Below, one piece after another: positions 34,275 to 45,151 of a stretch of 64,000 nt of DNA. Numbering within the stretch: position 1 is the stretch's first letter; every line of letters begins with the position of its first letter. The DNA lies in contig NC_081554.1 of NCBI RefSeq assembly GCF_963082655.1, positions 97,698,232-97,762,231 on the forward strand, in the 5' to 3' direction. The notes under the pieces are model-generated. The model saw only the letters and a program-made list of their open reading frames with translations. It ran no database searches and was not told the origin of the DNA. Origin of the DNA: Stomoxys calcitrans. Its lineage: Eukaryota; Arthropoda; Insecta; Diptera; Muscidae. Position numbers and translations under genes: made by a program.

Positions 34275-35635
34275 TATACCCTCCACCATAAGATGGGGGG
34301 TATACTAATTTCGTCATTCTGTTTGTAACTACTCGAAATATTCGTCTGAGACCCCATAAAGTATATATATTCTTGATCGTCGTGACATTTTATGTCGATC
34401 TAGCCATGTCCGTCCGTCTGTCCGTCCGTCCGTCCGTCTGTCTGTCGAAAGCACGCTAACTTCCGGAGGAGTAAAGCTAGCCGCTTGAAATTTTGCACAA
34501 ATACTTCTTATTAGTGTAGGTCGGTTGGTATTGTAAATGGGCCATATCGGTCCATGTTTTGATATAGCTGTCATATAAACCGATCTTGGGTCTTGACTTC
34601 TTGAGCCTCTAAAGTGCGCAATTCTTATCCGATTGGGATGAAATTTTGCACGACGTGTATTGTTATGACATCCAACAACTGTGCCAAGTATGGTTGAAAT
34701 CGGTTCATAACCTGATATAGCTGCCATATAAACCGATCTTGGGTCTTGACTTTTTGAGCCTCTAGAGTGCGAAATTCTTATCCGATTGGAATGAAATTTC
34801 GCACGACGTGTTTTGTTATGATATCCAACATCTGTGCCAAGAATGGTTCAAATCGGTTCATAACCTGATATAGCTGCCATATAAACCGATCTTGGGTCTT
34901 GACTTCTTGAGCCTCTAGAGTGCGCAATTCTTATCCGATTGGAATGAAATTTCGCACGACGTGTTTTGTTGTTATGATATCCAAAACACGTTTGTTATGA
35001 TATCCAACATCTGTGCCAAGTATGGTTTAAATCGGTTCATAACCTGATATAGCTGTCATATAAACCGATCTTAGGTCTTGACTTCTTGAGCCTCTAGAGT
35101 GCGTAATTCTCATACGATTTGAATGAAATTTCGCACGACGTGTTTTGTCATAATATCCAACATCTGTGCCAAGTATGGTTTAAATCGGTTCATAACCTGA
35201 TATAGCTGTCATATAAACCGATCTGGGATCTTGAGTTCTTGAGCCTGTAGAGGTCGCAATTATTATACGATTTGCCTGAAATATTGTACGACCGATTCTC
35301 TCATGACCGTCAACATACGTGTTTATTATGGTCTGAATCGGTCTATAGCCCGATACAGCTCCCATATAAATCGATCTCTCTATTTTACTTCTTGAGCCCC
35401 CAAAGGGCCCATTCTTATTCGAATTGACTGACATTTTACGCAGGTCTCCAACATATAATTTAATTGTGGTCCAAAACGGACCATATCTTGATATCGCTCT
35501 GATAGCAGAGCAAATCTTTTCTTATATGCTTTTTTGCCTAAGAAGAGATGCCGTGAAAAGAACTCGACAAATGCGATCCATGGTGGAGGGTATATAAGAT
35601 TCGGCCCGGCCGAACTTAGCACGCTTTTACTTGTT
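34275..35635 (+). mobile_element. DINE-like element, family A, copy A15, full length
   Basis: TATACCCTCCACCATAAGAT start, microsatellite 34408-34445, four to five units with a local duplication of about 30 bp (ATGATATCCAAAACACG at about 34975), end hairpin TTCGGCCCGGCCGAA and CTTTTACTTGTT. The sister copy of A4. Confidence 0.88.
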
Positions 35636-35786
35636 ATATTTCGAAGTCAATGCTAAGATATAAAAAGAGAAAAAAAATTATTTTAGCACCATGCCATTTA
35701 TTCTTCGTTACATCTAATTTTGCTCGTTTTGTTTGAAGGATAAACATTTACTTTTTCATTTCTTGAAGCCATTGTAACACATCATG

Positions 35787-36026
35787 TTAAAGCAAGTGTT
35801 TTGAAATCCACGCAACATATTCTGAATAGCCTTTCAGCCTGTCATCAACACCATCCATCAGCCCGAGTGGCAGGTTTATAGCGGCCTTCATTAGAACCAT
35901 AACTATTTCCACCACCTTGGACTTGTGCCACAGCAAAAAAAAAACATCAGGATCCGCAGCTGTCATCTTAATTGTCAACCAGACAGATATCACCCAAAAG
36001 CAAACAAGCAAGACTTGAGCGTACAA
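35787..36026 (-). CDS. Small ORF of unknown nature (79 codons)
   Basis: Minus-strand ORF in non-repetitive DNA. Residues 1-18 are hydrophobic (YAQVLLVCFWVISVWLTI), as in a signal peptide or membrane segment, followed by HKSKVVEIVMVLMKAAINL and a C-terminus YVAWISKHLL. The region over KVVEIVMVLMKAAINLPLGL faintly recalls the C-terminal part of peroxisomal PEX11-type proteins, but that is a weak impression. There are no clear splice sites, and a run of T (10 bases) lies inside. It could be a chance ORF, a retrocopy or an exon. Confidence 0.2.
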   Translation of the reverse strand: MYAQVLLVCFWVISVWLTIKMTAADPDVFFLLWHKSKVVEIVMVLMKAAINLPLGLMDGVDDRLKGYSEYVAWISKHLL

Positions 36027-36587
36027 AGGAAAATCGTTTAAGCAAATCAGAGAATGAAAAACTGCTCATCTTTATGTCCATCACCAAACGCTTGCAAATT
36101 TTAGTAAATGCTTTCGGCACGTCTCCATCATTAGCTACCCTGTGCTCCCGTCAGTTTGGAGGTCACGCGCTGTCATCTGTTAGCGCTTGTATTTCCACTT
36201 CATTCCTGTGCTTTTTTTTATTGTCAGTCACTTATACAATACCTCTTAGTTATTGTTGAGCATTTATCATCCAAATTATGCGGCCCCCATACAGCCAACC
36301 CTACAGATTCCCGTTGGCAAATTCACTTTCACTGAATTAGCTCAAGGCCAAAGCACTTAGAGGACAGAAGCGACACAAAATAAAAAAATTAAATAAAGGC
36401 ACGATATATTGCTTACATTGAAGAGAATTTACACCAAATGTCTACCGCACAATAACTTATGGCGAGGTCGGAAATGCAAATATCATATTTTCTATCAATG
36501 CATTCATTCAATGAATAACTACAACTTTATATAAATGTGACACTAAGAATGGGAGTAAACAATAAGTAACCATCTTTTGAGACTCAA

Positions 36588-37076
36588 ATGTGCACCAAAG
36601 ATTTTTCAATAGAATCAAAACAGCTAAAGGCTATGCGTTGGAAAACAAAATTGTCAAAAAGCGGCTTGATATTATTGTGGACGTGGCCGTTGTCAACCTC
36701 AGTTTACTATGCCCCATGCATAAAAAAGAATAGAAGACAGTATGTGTTAACAGCAGAGGAAAAAAGTTCCTTCCTATTGCATACAAGTGTCAATGCCCCA
36801 TCAATGCGACTTAACACATGGCAAATCCACCAAAAACCAAATATTCATACTTCAAACTGCGCCGCATTGGACAGCCCTATAGGACCAAATATATATTTAG
36901 CCTTCATGTCAGAGTTTGATATTATTACAAAAATTGAAAGATTCTGCAGGATGATGCTTGCTGATATATGTTCCTCTGTAAGAATAGAAAAGAGCCTCTC
37001 CGAACCATTCAATACCATGAAAAGATACATTGAATACAATTCATTGAAAAGATCAGAAGACAGCCATTGTAAGTGA
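36588..37076 (+). CDS. Unassigned ORF of 162 codons in non-repetitive DNA
   Basis: The longest ORF outside recognised repeats. It opens MCTKDFSIESKQLKAMRWKT and contains a stretch FMSEFDIITKIERFCRMML and a basic end. No known domain, signal peptide or repeat is visible, and codon use is AT-rich, like the surrounding DNA. It stops 22 bp before family A element A16. On the minus strand an overlapping 85-codon ORF exists, so at least one is a shadow. Without splice sites, promoter or homology this is only a candidate; chance or decayed retroelement sequence is equally likely. Confidence 0.2.
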   Translation: MCTKDFSIESKQLKAMRWKTKLSKSGLILLWTWPLSTSVYYAPCIKKNRRQYVLTAEEKSSFLLHTSVNAPSMRLNTWQIHQKPNIHTSNCAALDSPIGPNIYLAFMSEFDIITKIERFCRMMLADICSSVRIEKSLSEPFNTMKRYIEYNSLKRSEDSHCK

Positions 37077-37098
37077 ATTTGGTAATAAATGAAGATAA

Positions 37099-38108
37099 GC
37101 AAGTAAAAGCGTGCTAAGTTCGGCCGGGCCGAATCTTATATACCCCCCACCATGGATCGCATTTGTCGAGCTCTTGCCACGGTATCTCTTTTAGGCAAAC
37201 AAAGGATAAAGGAAAAGAATTGCTTTGTTATTGGAACAATATCAAGTTATGGTTCATTTCGGACCATAATTGAACTGAATATTGGAGACCATAGTAAAAG
37301 TCATTGTGTAAAATTTCAGCCAAATCTAGTAAGAATTGCGCACTTCAGGGTCTGAAAAAGTAAAATGGGTAGATCGGTTTATATGGGAGCTGTATTAGGC
37401 TATAAACCGATTCATGCCATATTCGACACGTATGTTAACGATCATGAGAGAAGCCGTTGTACAAAATTTCAGCCAAATCGGGTAATACTTGCGCCCTTTA
37501 GAAGCTCAAGAAATCAAGATCCTATATTGATTTATATGACAGCTATATCAGGTTATGTACCGACTTGAACTATTCTTAACGCAGTTTTTGAAAGTTATAT
37601 TAAAACACCTCATGCAAAATTTCAGCCAAATCGGATAATAATTATTGGCTCAAGAAGGCCAGACCCCAGATCGATTTATATGGCAGCTATATCAGGTTAT
37701 GGACCGATTTGAACTATTCTTAACACAGTTGTTGGAAGTCATACTAAACAAGTCGTGCAAAATTTCAGCCAAATCGGATAGAAATTGCGCACTCTAGCGG
37801 CTCAAGAAGTCAAGAACACAGATAAGTTTACGTGACAGCTATATCGCTTATGAACCGATTTCAACCATTCTCAGCACACAGTTGTTGGAAGTCATAATAA
37901 AACACCTCGTGCAAAATTTCAGCCAAATCGGATAAAAATTGTGCCCTCTATCGGCTCAAGAAGTCAAGATCTCAGATCAGTTTATATGGCAGCTATATCA
38001 AAACGTGGACCGATATAGCCCATTTACAATCCCAACCGACCTACGCTAATAAAAAGTATTTGTGCAAAATTTCAAGCGGATAACTTTGCTCCTTTGAAAG
38101 TAAGCGTG
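37099..38108 (-). mobile_element. DINE-like element, family A, copy A16, 5' end lost
   Basis: AAGTAAAAGCGTGCTAAGTT, hairpin TTCGGCCGGGCCGAA, CCCCCCACCATGGATCGC, about five units, truncated at GAAAGTAAGCGTGAAC, before the microsatellite. A SINE scrap follows. Confidence 0.82.
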
Positions 38109-38110
38109 AA

Positions 38111-38193
38111 CACCTGAAAATATTTTTAGCGGTGGCGACATTTGTGAGGTACTGTACCATTTGGTACGACAGTCATGTAAAAACTTCTCCCCC
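38111..38193 (+). mobile_element. SINE body fragment
   Basis: CACCTGAAAATATTTTTAGC, GGTGGCGACATTTGTGAGGT, ACTGTACCATTTGG and CATGTAAAAACTTCTCCCCC match the body of the SINE at 50137-50430 in the opposite orientation. Confidence 0.6.
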
Positions 38194-38203
38194 AATAAAT
38201 ATA

Positions 38204-38440
38204 TTGGGTTGCCCAAAAAGTAATTGCGGATTTTTTAAAAGAAAGTAAATGCATTTTTAATAAAACTTAGAATGAACTTTAATCAAATATACTTTTTTTA
38301 CACTTTTTTTCTAAAGCACGCTAAAAGTAACAGCTGATAACTGACAGAAGAAAGAATGCAATCACAGAGTCACAAGCTATGAAAAAATTTGTCAACGCCG
38401 ACTATATGAAAAATCCGTAATTACTTTTTGGGCAACCCAA
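38204..38440. mobile_element. 237-bp mariner-derived MITE, copy 1
   Basis: TA-flanked (38202-38203 and 38441-38442), with mariner termini TTGGGTTGCCCAAAAAGTAA and inverse. It keeps the leader and the 3' non-coding end of the mariner and lacks the whole transposase. The same length and deletion joint occur at 42227-42463. Confidence 0.88.
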
Positions 38441-38442
38441 TA

Positions 38443-39373
38443 TATTGCGGATTTTTTAAAAGAAAGTAAATGCATTTTTAATAAAACTTAGAATGAACTT
38501 TAATCAAACATATAAAAGCCATTTTGTTCGATAACCTTTTGCCATCTTCCTGGCAAATTTAGTATTCCATGCTCATAGAACTTCTGGCATTTATCTGCAA
38601 AAAACTGAACCAAGTGCGATTTTATAGCCTCATCATTGCCGAAAGTTTTACCATTTAAGGAGTTCTGCAAAGATCGAAATAAATGGTAGTCTGATGGTGC
38701 AAGGTCAGGGCTATATGGTGGATGCATCAAAACTTCCAAGCTAAGCTCACTCAGTTTTTGGCGAGTGACCAAAGATGTGTGCGGTCTAGCGTTGTCCTGG
38801 TGGAATATGACACCTTTACGATTGACCAATTCTGGTCGCTTCTCCTTGATGGCTGTATTCAATTTGTCCAATTGTTGACAGTAAACATCCGAATTAATCG
38901 TTTGGTTCCTTCAAAGCAGCTCAAAATATACCACACACTTCCAATCCCACCAAACAGACAGCATAACCTTCTTTTGGTGGATATCAGCCTTTGAAGTGGT
39001 TTGAGCTGGTTCACTATGCTTGGACCATGATCGTTTTCGACTAACGTTGTTGTAAACAATCCATTTTCCATCTCCAGTTATGATTCGTTTTAAAAACGGA
39101 TCGAATTCATTGCGTTTAAGGTGCATATCACAAGCGTTGATTCGGTTTGTTAAATGAATTTCTTTCAATACATGTGGTACCCAAATATCAAGCTTTTTCA
39201 CCAGTCCAAGACTTTTTATGTGATAATGAACGGTTGATTTTGGTATATTTAACTTTTCTCCTATCTCACGCTCAGTTACATGACGATCCAATTCGATTAA
39301 TGCTTTGATTTGGTCATCATCAACTTCATTTGGCCGACCTGAAAAATACGCAATTACTTTTTGGGCAACCCAA
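38443..39373 (-). mobile_element. Mariner element copy 2, transposase with one internal stop
   Basis: The right terminus TTGCCCAAAAAGTAATTGCG is intact. The left terminus lacks its first 20 bases and begins ATTGCGGATTTTTT directly beside the MITE. On the minus strand a nearly continuous frame runs from about 39330 to 38500: GRPNEVDDDQIKALIELDRH (second helix-turn-helix), WVPHVLKEIHL, IITGDGKWI (first D; usual Glu replaced by Gly), SVWWDW, a TGA stop after VVYFELL, then HQDNARPHTS (second D) and YSPDLAPSDYHLF (third D), ending NGFYMFD. The first DNA-binding helix-turn-helix is deleted. The D,D34D spacing is mariner. It cannot act without the missing N-terminus. Confidence 0.9.
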
Positions 39374-39719
39374 TATAATTATCACCTTATGTAAATTTTC
39401 TTAGAAGTATATAATTGTCCTTAATATTTTCCCCAATTTCATTTAAACAAATCGTTGACGTTAGTTTAAAATATTACCGGCAAGAAAAATAGCATCCTAA
39501 ATAGTAATCTGAGGCATACTCAAAAATGAATATAAAAAAAAATCAATAATGCAGAAAATTTTTAATGAAACTTATTATCATCGATCTAGAGAACTTGTCC
39601 ATGTGAAATTCATAACGTTGTAGAAGCAAGTAAAAAACGTATTTGCTGCAACAATTTTTATTTAGTGTAGAATAAACAAATAGAAAAACACCAAGCATAG
39701 AACAACACCACCTAAAACA
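39374..39719. other. Unassigned AT-rich stretch
   Basis: No supported feature. Confidence 0.4.
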
Positions 39720-40166
39720 ATTCAGACAAATCGAGTAAAAATTGCGGCCTCCAGAGGCCGATTGGAAAGTCGGTTTATATGACAGCTATATCAGGCTTTA
39801 TACCGATTTAGGACATACTTGGAACATTTGTTTGAAGTCCTACCAAAACGACATATGCAACATTTCAACCATATTGGATAGGAATTGGATCCTCTTGAAG
39901 CCCGTGAAGTCTAATCGGGAGATCGTTTTATATAGCTGCTACATCAGGATATGGACTAGACAATACTTGACAAAGTTGTTGGAAATCAAAATAAAACCCT
40001 TCATGCAAAATGTCGGCCAAATCGGTTAAGATTTGCGCCCTCCAGAAGCTCAAGAAGTCAAGACCCAAGAAGTCAAGACCCAAGTGGGTCGCAGATCAAT
40101 TTTTCGAAGTGTTACAAACGGAATGACTAGATTAGTATACCCCCATCATATGGTGGTGGGTATAAA
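39720..40166 (-). mobile_element. DINE-like element, family A, internally deleted (A17)
   Basis: Two units (AGTCGGTTTATATGACAGCT), a short direct repeat GTCAAGACCCAAG at about 40059 and 40073, then the terminus TGTTACAAACGGAATGACTA and ATATGGTGGTGGGTATAAAA. The microsatellite is lost. Confidence 0.72.
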
Positions 40167-41293
40167 AACATAGCTGCGCAAACCCATTTTTAATGTTGAC
40201 TGTAGCATTTGGTGAAGCTAACTTTGACAAAATCCATGTTTATGGGTGATACAAAATGGATATTCATAAGTAAGAATAAAATTCGAGATAATTTTTGGTA
40301 CAGATGCCGCATTCATCTCAAAATATAATAAAATTCTTTATTGATAAAATTTTAAAACTGCAATTTTTTATGGATTTCAATGTACTTTTTCAATACATTT
40401 GTATTTGTGGAGGTAGACGAGGCACTGTTTGGAGTGTTTGGGAGATTAATGGATCAGTTTGCATTGATGAAGAATATAAACGTCGTATGAACTACGAGAT
40501 GAATAAAAATTCGAACATCTCGAAACCAGCTGTCAAAAATTGGAGATGAAGCGCATAAAATCAAGGCGCTTCAAAATCTATTCTCAGTTTGGCTAGTGGT
40601 ACAAACGTTCTGTGATAACCAATTAAGAACAAAAAAGACCGACGTCCACAAGTATGAATCGGAGTTACATAGCTGTAGAATCCATAGTCTGATGGTTTCG
40701 TTAGTTATCGGCTATGCGCCAGGATATGGAGACCACAGTGTCATATACACACACAGAGTAATCAGTTTTATAACATCAGCAAACACTGTCTGCTGATTTA
40801 TATTTAAAACTTTTTAAATATTGAAGGAATTTTCTGTTTTCTAAAATAAATTTTAACCATGTACTTTACATTTGTGTATATTTTTAGCAATTTTAGAATC
40901 AAAGTTTTTTCTTAGAAGCACAAATGTGATTTTTATTATTCGAATTCTTTAAAAAAAAGTATAACCAATTCTTTGTGTGTTAAACATTCCCCTTTTTCTC
41001 CAGCTATTTTTGTGGTTGTTGCTGACAACCTACGGCTGTAGTATCAAAAAAGAGAAATTCTACGAAATAGAAAACTCATCAGAGTTAAAAAGGACTAAAA
41101 TGTAAAAGTCGGAAAAAGGATTCAAGGTTGACATATTTCAATTGTTTACATCTAAAACAATTAAGTACAGTGAATTGCCATTGGGGCGAATGAGTACTGG
41201 CGAAGGCTTTGAAAAAAAGTATACGCAACCGAGTATAAAACCAAAAAACCTCGATTTCGAGCCCGGCCATGCCAATGATTTGAGCGACATATT
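40167..41293. other. Non-repetitive stretch, nothing assigned
   Basis: Small ORFs only (40295-40549, 40596-40796), without domains or splice support. Confidence 0.4.
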
Positions 41294-42226
41294 TATACCC
41301 CCACCATAGGATGGGGGAATATTAATAACGTCATTCCGTTTGTAACACATGAAAATATTGATCTGAGGCCCAACAAAGTATATATATTTTTGGTTCTCAT
41401 GACATTCCAAGTCAATTTAGCCATGTCTGAGTGTCTATCTGTCGAAGCACGCTAACTTTCGGAGGAATAAAGCAAGGCGCTTGAAGTTTTGCACAAATAG
41501 TTTTTATTAGTGAAGGTCGGTTGGGATTGTAAATAGGCTATATCGGTCCATGTTTTGATATAGCTGCCATATAAACCAATATTGGATTTTCAAACTTTAG
41601 ACAGCGTCATTCTTACGCAATGTGACTGCAATCTTGTATGAGTTGTTTTTTTCTTTTTCCAACAACTGTGCCAAGTATGGTCCAAATCGGTTCATAATCT
41701 GATATAGCTGCCACAAAACCGATCTCGGATCTTGACTTCTTGAGCCGCTAATGAAGGCAACTCTTCTGATTTGTCTGAAATTTATGTTGAGGTGTTTTGG
41801 GTTGACTTTCAACAACTGTGCCATGGTCCGAATTGGTTCAAAACCTGATGTAGCTCCCATTTAAACCGATGTGCCGATTAAACTACCATAGCCTTTAGAG
41901 GTCGAAATACTTATCTGAAATTTTTCACAGCATTGTTTAAATCGGTATAAAATGTGATATAGCTTTAATGAAAACTGATCTTCCGAATGCACTTCTTGAG
42001 CCCCTAGAGGGCCCAGTTGTTGTCTGATTTGGCTGAAATTATGCACTATGGCATCTACTATGGTCATCACATACAATCCAAGTATGCCCCGAATCGGGTC
42101 AATAGGATAGCAATTCTTATCCGTTATCCTTTTATTGGCTATAAAGAGATACCGGGCACAGAATTTGACAAATGCGATCCAGGGTATATAAGATTTGGCC
42201 CGACAGAACTTATCATGCTTTTTGTA
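41294..42226 (+). mobile_element. DINE-like element, family A, copy A18, degenerate
   Basis: TATACCCCCACCATAGGATG start, eroded microsatellite (GTCTGAGTGTCTATCTGTCG), about four diverged units, GGGTATATAAGATTTGGCCC, GACAGAACTTATCATGC. Its last bases are interrupted at a TA by the MITE that follows. Confidence 0.75.
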
Positions 42227-42463
42227 TTGGGTTGCCCAAAAAGTAATTGCGGATTTTTTAAAAGAAAGTAAATGCATTTTTAATAAAACTTAGAATGAAC
42301 TTTAATCAAATATACTTTTTTTACACTTTTTTTCTAAAGCAAGCTAAAAGTAACAGCTGATAACTGACAGAAGAAAGAATGCAATTACAGAGTCACAAGC
42401 TGTGAAAAAATTTGTTACCGCCGACTATATAAAAAATCCGCAATTACTTTTTGGGCAACCCAA
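42227..42463. mobile_element. 237-bp mariner-derived MITE, copy 2
   Basis: TA-flanked (42225-42226, 42464-42465), with termini TTGGGTTGCCCAAAAAGTAA and inverse. It has the same internal structure and length as copy 1, with only scattered substitutions. It sits in the 3' tail of element A18. Confidence 0.88.
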
Positions 42464-42635
42464 TAGTTTTTATGGAAATCGATAAAGCGTATTTGCGCTA
42501 CCTCTCCAAACATCGTAGCTGTACTATGAACTGATATGAAATGAAAGCGAAAATGATTAGTTCGAGGAATCTTAAAAACCCACCACCAATAAAAGTTTAC
42601 ACAAATTAGTTCAGTTGAGGAACCCGATTAGTTTG

Positions 42636-42990
42636 TTGAAGACTTATCGGGAGATCGGTTTATTTGGGAGCTATATCAGGTTATAGACCGATATGTACCA
42701 TACTTACGGATGTTGGAAGTCATTGCAGAACACTACTTGCAAAGTTTCAGCCAAATCAGACAACAATTGCAGCGTTCTCGGGCTCAAGATTTCAAATCGG
42801 ATAATTTATGTGCGTGCTACATCAAGAGCGGAATAACCGCATACGTGAAGGAGTAAAATCGTTTAAAATCTCTCAATTTTGAATTATGTATTTCTTTATT
42901 GAAATCGGTAAAGGGTTTTTTTTTGGATGTGTTACAAACGGAATGACATGATAAAATCACCCACATCCATCGATAGTGAGTTTAAAAATG
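42636..42990 (-). mobile_element. DINE-like fragment, degenerate
   Basis: GGGAGATCGGTTTATTTGGG, AGCTATATCAGGTTATAGAC, then GTGTTACAAACGGAATGACA and a terminus CATCCATCGATAGTGAG. Confidence 0.6.
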
Positions 42991-44049
42991 GTATCGAAAA
43001 AAAGTATGTCTTGGAAAATGTTGAAAGTCGTTTATCAAAAATAAAGAGAAAATAAACTTTGATACCCTCTAGCATAGATTGTTAGGCATTCTTCATCGTT
43101 TCGTTTGTATAAAGATTCTGGAACCTAATGGCGTTTTAAGGCGTTACAGTGATGTCCGTCTTTCAATTCGCCTATCCGCTCTCCCGATTATCTCTCTGTC
43201 CAAACAGCGCTAAACTTACTTAATTTTTTTTTTTCATTCTATTTTATTTGTTTCTCTTATTTTCCTGTTGGGTATAATTTGCTGTTTGCAAACCCAACAA
43301 GTGATATTAATATGAATAACCACAACATAATAAGCCTTATTGCCAACTCATAACCCATTTTTCTTTACATTTATTTGTTAAGCTATACGAGCTATACCTG
43401 CAATATAAAACACAAAATGTTCAAACTCAACCATGGTTATGTAAATCTTGGACCATTAATGTAATCTGTGTAGACTTTAATATGACTATAATGTAGCCAC
43501 AAAATATGTATAACCCATAAGATATTGCTCTCATAAATTGGAAGATACGCAGGAGTATAACAAACAACACCACAAATAACAACAACACAAATGGTTGTAG
43601 CAGCAGGAGCAGCAAAGGAAAAACATTTCTTAGAACATATTAAGGACACAAGAATACCCCGTATACTACTTATTCCTTCGCCCCCAGAATAGAAGGAGAG
43701 AATGAAAACACAACAAAATATTATCAAGACCACGATGAATAGATTCTTTGGATTCCAGATATGTTATACTGGTAGGTAGGTAGGTGTGTTGTTAACAAAA
43801 GCCTTTTGCATATATCCTCACATACCCCTAACATGGGGATGTGACTTAGGTGTTTTACCATGGGTGTGTGTTTTTTTTTTTTTGTAGCATATCTGCAGTG
43901 TATGCAGCACCCACGTAGATAAGCTAACATGTCCTTTATATTTATTTCATCATAATGGTATGTGTGATGCATAACAATGTACATACGTACACACACACAC
44001 AGACACTTAAGATGAAAGATTAATAGAGTACAGAAAAAACATAACTTAC
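42991..44049 (-). other. Putative intron downstream of the host exon
   Basis: Starts (reading on the minus strand) with a perfect GTAAGT donor at 44049-44044. It contains a short CA run (about 43990) and T/A-rich sequence, with no repeat family recognised. The acceptor and next exon are not found in the window to the left, so the intron probably runs far into the transposon-rich part. Confidence 0.5.
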
Positions 44050-44248
44050 CTGTAATTTGAATTTAATTGAACATCGCCGATGGCCACATTTTCAAATTGA
44101 ATTGGACAGCAAGTCCAACGAGCCCAATAAAATGTGAAATCCTTTGAGTCATAATGCTCTGTGAACCGGCATTTCAGCACCAAGTCAGCGCCTTCTCGCG
44201 TATCAATAGACTCATCTGCCAGAGATATGGTACGAAGGAGATTCAGTA
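44050..44248 (-). CDS. ed: Internal exon, N-terminal immunoglobulin domain of an Echinoid-like adhesion protein
   Basis: The only clear host coding sequence. It is a 199-bp exon on the minus strand bounded by TTTTCGTTTCAG at 44249-44260 (acceptor) and ACAG/GTAAGT at 44050/44049 (donor). It enters in phase 1 and leaves in phase 2 (2 + 65 codons + 2). It encodes SLADESIDTREGADLVLKC (B-strand cysteine of an Ig fold), then FTEHYDSKDFTFYWARWTCC (C-strand tryptophan) and ENVAIGDVQLNSNY; the partner cysteine must be in the next exon. This text is what I recall for the first Ig domain of Drosophila Echinoid, a homophilic membrane protein of adherens junctions that modulates EGFR, Notch and Hippo signalling. 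The paralogue Fred is the main alternative. Upstream signal-peptide and downstream exons are not seen, so large introns are implied. Confidence 0.65.
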
Positions 44249-45151
44249 CTGAAACGAAAATTGATTGAATAAATTGAATTAAAAGAATCACCATTCGGAG
44301 TAGATTTTTTAGTAAAATCAACAATAATGCTTGCTGTAGCAACAGACAAATCTACTGGAAGTAGCACAGTAGCAACACAGCAATCATTTTCGGATATTTT
44401 CATAGGAAAAACTTTAGAGCAATCTAACTAGTTATAAATACAAAAAAATAACTTTATATATTGTATTTGGGCAATTCCACGAAAATTTACACCCAAACTC
44501 AATAAACTAAAATAAGATATTTCTAAATAAATTTGAACCTAATGCTAGCCTTGGAAGTGAAAGCATTGATTTCAGTAAAAAAATATTAAACTTAAAATTC
44601 TTAAAATAAAATAAAAAAAAAATCCTAAATTTAAATCTTAAAAATGCAAACTTTTTTATGTAAGTGATACCGGCTTAACATCCACCTTATACGAGTAATA
44701 GGTCGGATTGACATTTCTTAGAAGTGGTAGAATCCTTTCAATGCTGATATCTATTACTACAAAATTATGGCGTTAAGCTTTGAAAATATGTGCTTGAATC
44801 TAAGCTTATTCCAAGTTAGTCAGTGTAAGCCATTTTTACGAAAAAGAGCAATTTTTTTTCCAATGAACTACTTATTTTTTTTTTTTTTGACAAATTTCGG
44901 GAAATAAGAGGATATCGTAATGGTCTGCATTTATTTTGTATCTTTTTGAAAACTTTATACCAACTATAAGAAGTCTGATTTTAGTACGTAACGCCGGTTA
45001 TATTTAGCAAAATATGAACATGGAGAGCAAATATAACTTGCCGAAATATATTCGGAAGAAGATATAGACTCTGAAAAAGGCCATTCTTGGCTTAATGTAA
45101 TGTTAAAATAGCAAAAATATCTTAAATAAATAAATTGAAGGGGAATAAGGT
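44249..45151 (-). other. Putative intron upstream of the host exon
   Basis: AT-rich, with a branch-point-like ATTGATTGAATAAATT region close to the acceptor. No repeat family is recognised until element B8 at 45152. No upstream exon is identified. Confidence 0.5.

Noticed and set aside
43427..43996. Several overlapping minus ORFs near the host exon considered as the next exon
   Set aside because: They lack the Ig-domain continuation (partner cysteine region) and no acceptor in the right phase could be identified.
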